From: JAYUKV01 sp043764135
Lineage (GTDB): Bacteria; Patescibacteriota; JACMRA01
DNA length: 8,634 nucleotides
Assembly: GCA_043764135.1 (NCBI GenBank)
Contig: JAYUKV010000127.1
Coordinates: 1-8,634 of the forward strand
Direction of reading: 5' to 3'
Shown here: positions 6,249-8,634 of the stretch, in pieces
Layout of the letters: every line of letters starts with the position of its first letter
How positions within the stretch are numbered: the stretch's first letter is position 1
Position numbers and translations under genes: made by a program
Notes under the pieces: generated by a model
What the model saw: the letters and a program-made list of their open reading frames with translations, nothing else
Told to the model about the DNA's origin: nothing
The model's database searches: none

Positions 6249-7382
6249 ATGAAACAAAAACTATTATTAGTTACAACTAACTTTATTAACGAATTTGGAA
6301 ATGGCGGGCAAATACTTGCAAGAGAAATAGTGTCTATTCTTAATGAAGAGTTTGATGTATATATTCTATCACTAGAACACGTCGATACAAATTCAGTAAT
6401 CACTAATTATAATAATATTCCATTATTAAAACTTAATACAAGAATTAATAGTAAATTTAAAAAACTCTTTCTAAAGATTTATAATTTATTATTATTCAAA
6501 CCAAAGTTTAATAATGAAATAATATATAATCAAGATGATTATGATAAAATTCAAGAATTTACCAAAACCAATCAACTTGAGAGCTCAATATTAGTTTACA
6601 ATTACATTTATACATTCTTAGTTGCTGATAAGCTTGAAAAAATGCTGAACCTTACTAAAAAGAATAAAAAGTTTTATGTAGCTCAAAATGTTGAATACGA
6701 ACTAATAGACTTCAAAACCATAAGCTCAAGTTACAACTCTAAAATTCTCAAGAAATACGAAATTGATATTTTAAATAACTATCATACAATCGCTTTGACA
6801 GACAAAGATTATAATAAATTTGTTACATTAAAAGGAAACAATGACAATCTAATTTTAATCAATCCGATAATGAAAGTTAGGCAAAATCCAAGAAATATTA
6901 AACTTAACCAAATACTAATTACAACAAATTTGGGCTGGTGGCCTAATATAAATTCTATAAAATGGTTTTTTAATAGTGTATATCCTCTAATTAATCAAGA
7001 CTACTCTATAATTATAACAGGTAAAGATAAAGATGGAATTCTTCAATCACTCGATAATGAACATAACAACGTAATATACAAAGGTTTTGTTACAGATGCA
7101 GAACTACAATATTTATACAATACAGTTGAATTTATAATCAATCCAACTATTGAAGGAGGAGGATTCCAAGTCAAAATGCTCGAAGCTCTCGCAAATTCAG
7201 TGCCTGTAATTTCCACAGATTACAGTAATCATTTAAAATCAATAGTTGTTTCAAGTGATTCAAATGACGGGATTGCCGAATTAATAAATAAGAAAAAGTA
7301 CAATACAAATACAAAATTAGATTACCTAAATTATTACAATTATAACAAAGAACTCCTATTTAAAACCCTTAAACAATCTTAA
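6249..7382 (+). CDS. Glycosyltransferase, GT4-like, with GWWPN signature
   Basis: This 377-aa GT-B protein starts with a strand and glycine loop NEFGNGGQILAREI (14-27). The C-domain begins with TTNLGWWPNINSIKWF (225-240), matching the G-x-W-x-PN-x-x-x-I-x-WF element of one clade of GT4 enzymes. It continues with IITGKD (255-260), YKGFV (277-281) and the donor loop TIEGGGFQVKMLEALA (300-315). In that loop Glu302 and Glu312 flank Lys309, a spacing longer than E-x7-E but usual for the GGG-x-x-x-K-x-LEA form. The protein is very rich in Asn, Lys, Tyr and Ile, and one line of the gene (6481-6540) counts only 8 G+C in 60. Length is normal for the family. The gene begins 5 nt after the previous stop; GGAAA further upstream is too distant to be a convincing ribosome site. 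It is likely to add one residue of the operon's glycan. Confidence 0.82.
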   Translation: MKQKLLLVTTNFINEFGNGGQILAREIVSILNEEFDVYILSLEHVDTNSVITNYNNIPLLKLNTRINSKFKKLFLKIYNLLLFKPKFNNEIIYNQDDYDKIQEFTKTNQLESSILVYNYIYTFLVADKLEKMLNLTKKNKKFYVAQNVEYELIDFKTISSSYNSKILKKYEIDILNNYHTIALTDKDYNKFVTLKGNNDNLILINPIMKVRQNPRNIKLNQILITTNLGWWPNINSIKWFFNSVYPLINQDYSIIITGKDKDGILQSLDNEHNNVIYKGFVTDAELQYLYNTVEFIINPTIEGGGFQVKMLEALANSVPVISTDYSNHLKSIVVSSDSNDGIAELINKKKYNTNTKLDYLNYYNYNKELLFKTLKQS

Positions 7383-7399
7383 ATCTAAACAATAAACTT

Positions 7400-8314
7400 A
7401 TGAAAAATCCTTTTTTTACAATAATTTCAACAAATTATAATGGTGAGCAGTTTTTGGAAGAGTGTCTATATTCTGTCCAAAATCAAACATTTCAAGATTT
7501 TGAACACATTGTTATCAATGATTGTTCTCCTAATAAGTATTACAATAAGAGCTGTAAAGAAATTATAGAGAACTTTAATTATCACAATGATCCAAAATAC
7601 AAATTTATAGACTTAGAGACTAATGGAGGAGTTGGAGCTGCAAGAAATAAAGGTATTGATATTGCAAATGGTAAATTTTTACTTTTTCTAGATGGTGATG
7701 ATAATTACCAGCTAAATCATTTGGAATCAATATTTGAAGAACTAAAAAAAACCGAAGACTTGTGGGATACATCAATATATACACTAAAAGATGGCAATCC
7801 ATTTAAAATAAATAGTGAGGGTAAGGTCCAAATTCTCAAAAAACCAATGATAGAACAAGCACCTAATCACAGAACAGTTTTAACAGAGATAGTATATTTT
7901 TCCTTAACCATGCCACTGATGATAATCCCAAAATCAGTTTTAGGTGAAAATAGATTTACTCCAAAATTTCAATTAGGAGAAGAACCTGATTTATTCTTTA
8001 AAATAGTTTTTGATAGGAGATCAAAAGGACTTTCTGAATTTAAAATTTTCAAGTTAAATGTTGAGTCAGTGATGTATAGAAAACACGAAAACTCAATAAC
8101 TGTAAAAGATTCCAAGACATCAAACAATCTAGAATCTAAAAACTATATTACAATATATGAAAAACTAATTAATAGTAAATTCACTTCAAACCTAGAAAAA
8201 TTTATTTCTCATATATCAATTCTTAGATATTCAGCTAAGAATAATACAATTAGTAAATTCTATAAAAAAGCTCTTACATTTACATCTAAAATACTTTCTA
8301 ATTGGTATTTTTAG
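7400..8314 (+). CDS. Glycosyltransferase family 2 (GT-A fold), paralogue of the gene at 5368
   Basis: This 304-aa GT2 enzyme carries TIISTNYNG (7-15), Asp41 in VINDCSP, GGVGAARNKG (76-85) and the metal-binding D-x-D in FLDGDDNY (Asp98, Asp100). LGEEPDLFF (192-200) sits where the catalytic base is expected; its Glu/Asp residues are a better match than the equivalent region in the 5368 gene. It shares with that gene the opening FF-x-II and LEECL-x-SV-x-NQT, the MIIPK strand, VMYRKHE and the closing (L/S)NW(K/Y)F, so the pair arose by duplication or from a common pool. Here the hinge between the GT-A domain and the C-terminal part is longer (residues 125-165). It is the last gene of the operon, 17 nt after the preceding stop, with no Shine-Dalgarno, and it ends in TAG. 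The target sugar is unknown. Confidence 0.88.
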   Translation: MKNPFFTIISTNYNGEQFLEECLYSVQNQTFQDFEHIVINDCSPNKYYNKSCKEIIENFNYHNDPKYKFIDLETNGGVGAARNKGIDIANGKFLLFLDGDDNYQLNHLESIFEELKKTEDLWDTSIYTLKDGNPFKINSEGKVQILKKPMIEQAPNHRTVLTEIVYFSLTMPLMIIPKSVLGENRFTPKFQLGEEPDLFFKIVFDRRSKGLSEFKIFKLNVESVMYRKHENSITVKDSKTSNNLESKNYITIYEKLINSKFTSNLEKFISHISILRYSAKNNTISKFYKKALTFTSKILSNWYF

Positions 8315-8347
8315 ACAATTCTATTAAATTGGATTTTTTAATCAATT
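8300..8347. repeat. Two tandem AATTGG...CAATT imperfect dyads at operon end
   Basis: Two 21-nt units, 8300-8320 and 8327-8347, match at 17 of 21 positions. Each begins AATTGG and ends CAATT with a T-rich centre, so each can form a weak 5-bp hairpin. The first spans the TAG stop of the GT2 gene. The second extends to a 7-bp stem (8325-8331 and 8343-8349 with one bulge). They may be a weak transcription end for the operon. No strong terminator is seen between 8315 and 8415. Confidence 0.3.
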
Positions 8348-8415
8348 AATATTCGATTACCAATATAATACAAACTTGTTCCTACAATAACACCACCAGT
8401 CCTTAAAAAAATAAT

Positions 8416-8445
8416 TTGACAAATCATTTTTTTTTATGTTAATGG
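8416..8445 (+). promoter_or_regulatory. Promoter with perfect -35 and a nine-T spacer tract
   Basis: A consensus TTGACA (8416-8421) is followed by an uninterrupted run of nine T bases (8427-8435) and then ATGTTAATGG. Candidate -10 elements are GTTAAT (8438-8443, 16-nt spacer), TAATGG with an upstream TG-x (8440-8445, 18-nt spacer) and TATGTT (8435-8440, 13-nt spacer). None is ideal at the present tract length. Slippage in the T run would change the spacing of every one. The leader to the start at 8488 would be about 36 nt. Confidence 0.5.
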
Positions 8446-8473
8446 ACTGTCTAGCCAACAATTATACATTTAC

Positions 8474-8479
8474 GGAGGT
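8474..8479 (+). promoter_or_regulatory. Strong Shine-Dalgarno GGAGGT
   Basis: GGAGGT lies 8 nt before the ATG at 8488, matching the anti-Shine-Dalgarno well. It is the best ribosome site in the window and fixes the start of the last gene. Confidence 0.85.
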
Positions 8480-8487
8480 AAATATCA

Positions 8488-8634
8488 ATGGCGACTCAAC
8501 TGAACGATTCTAATGAACAAAGTTCTAACAATTCTAATTCTGGATTCTTCAAAAATCTAAAGCACAAGTGCAAGCAAATATTTGCCAAAACCACTCAAGT
8601 TGCAATTATTACAACCATCGCAATTACAGGTGTT
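8488..8634 (+). CDS. N-terminus of a probable membrane or secreted protein (cut by window end)
   Basis: Forty-nine codons are visible and the frame is open to the window end. The first 18 residues are polar and rich in Asn and Ser (NDSNEQSSNNSNSG). A basic segment follows (KNLKHKCKQIFAK, 22-34), then a hydrophobic stretch (VAIITTIAITGV, 38-49) that continues beyond the window. This order of positive residues then a hydrophobic run fits a signal-anchor or an N-terminal signal with a long n-region, so export or membrane insertion is likely. No lipobox or prepilin motif is seen. It is not packed against the glycan operon: a 173-nt spacer with its own promoter and GGAGGT site separates them, and G+C is higher than in the operon. 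The family cannot be told from this fragment. Confidence 0.75.
   Translation, partial: MATQLNDSNEQSSNNSNSGFFKNLKHKCKQIFAKTTQVAIITTIAITGV

Noticed and set aside
7620..7802. Minus-strand open frame of 60 codons
   Set aside because: It is a shadow of the GT2 metal-site region, low in complexity and without signals.
234..8314. Recoding of TGA (as in Gracilibacteria or Mycoplasma)
   Set aside because: No gene stops at TGA, which raised the question. But all genes are full length under the standard code and Trp is TGG; TAA bias is expected in AT-rich DNA and eight genes are too few to conclude from.
1..8634. CRISPR arrays, tRNA or rRNA genes, insertion sequences
   Set aside because: No regularly spaced repeats, no cloverleaf with a TTC-type arm, and no transposase motifs or paired terminal repeats were seen on either strand.

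Overview
The window is a stretch of low-GC bacterial DNA (about 20-45% G+C in the 60-base lines I counted by hand), coding on the + strand throughout. It uses the standard code: every complete gene ends in TAA or TAG, Trp is TGG, and no frame needs TGA readthrough. The lineage cannot be fixed from the window. A low-GC Gram-positive-like or Patescibacteria-type bacterium would fit, but that is only a guess.

Layout. Bases 1-233 are non-coding and hold two inverted repeats, one of which reads as an intrinsic terminator on the minus strand, and a TATAAT box before the first gene. Bases 243-863 encode a small alpha/beta-hydrolase with a recognisable Ser-Asp-His triad, closed by a strong terminator at 871-898. 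Bases 980-1558 encode an unrecognised, mostly helical 192-aa protein with its own good sigma70 promoter (923-951), an AAGG ribosome site and a hairpin terminator (1563-1587).

Bases 1761-8314 form a tightly packed six-gene operon for making and exporting a surface glycan: GT4 glycosyltransferase, divergent GT-B glycosyltransferase, Wzx-type flippase, GT2 glycosyltransferase, second GT4-type enzyme, second GT2 enzyme. Gaps are 2, 5 and 17 nt, and two junctions overlap by 20 and 8 nt. The operon seems to start from a TTGACA-N17-AATAAT promoter only a few bases before the first plausible start codon, so its mRNA is probably leaderless or nearly so. None of the six genes has a clear Shine-Dalgarno sequence, whereas the flanking genes do. 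The operon is also visibly richer in A+T than the hydrolase gene. Together these suggest a laterally acquired or exchangeable glycan cassette. The five transferases would build a lipid-linked oligosaccharide at the inner face of the membrane and the flippase would turn it over. No polymerase, initiating sugar-phosphate transferase, ligase or sugar-nucleotide gene is in the window.

After the operon, a 173-nt spacer carries a perfect TTGACA box, a nine-T tract in the promoter spacer and a strong GGAGGT site. It leads into a gene cut off by the window end (8488 onward) whose product starts with an Asn/Ser-rich polar segment followed by a hydrophobic segment, so it is probably a membrane or secreted protein. 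The T tract makes this promoter a candidate for slipped-strand phase variation.
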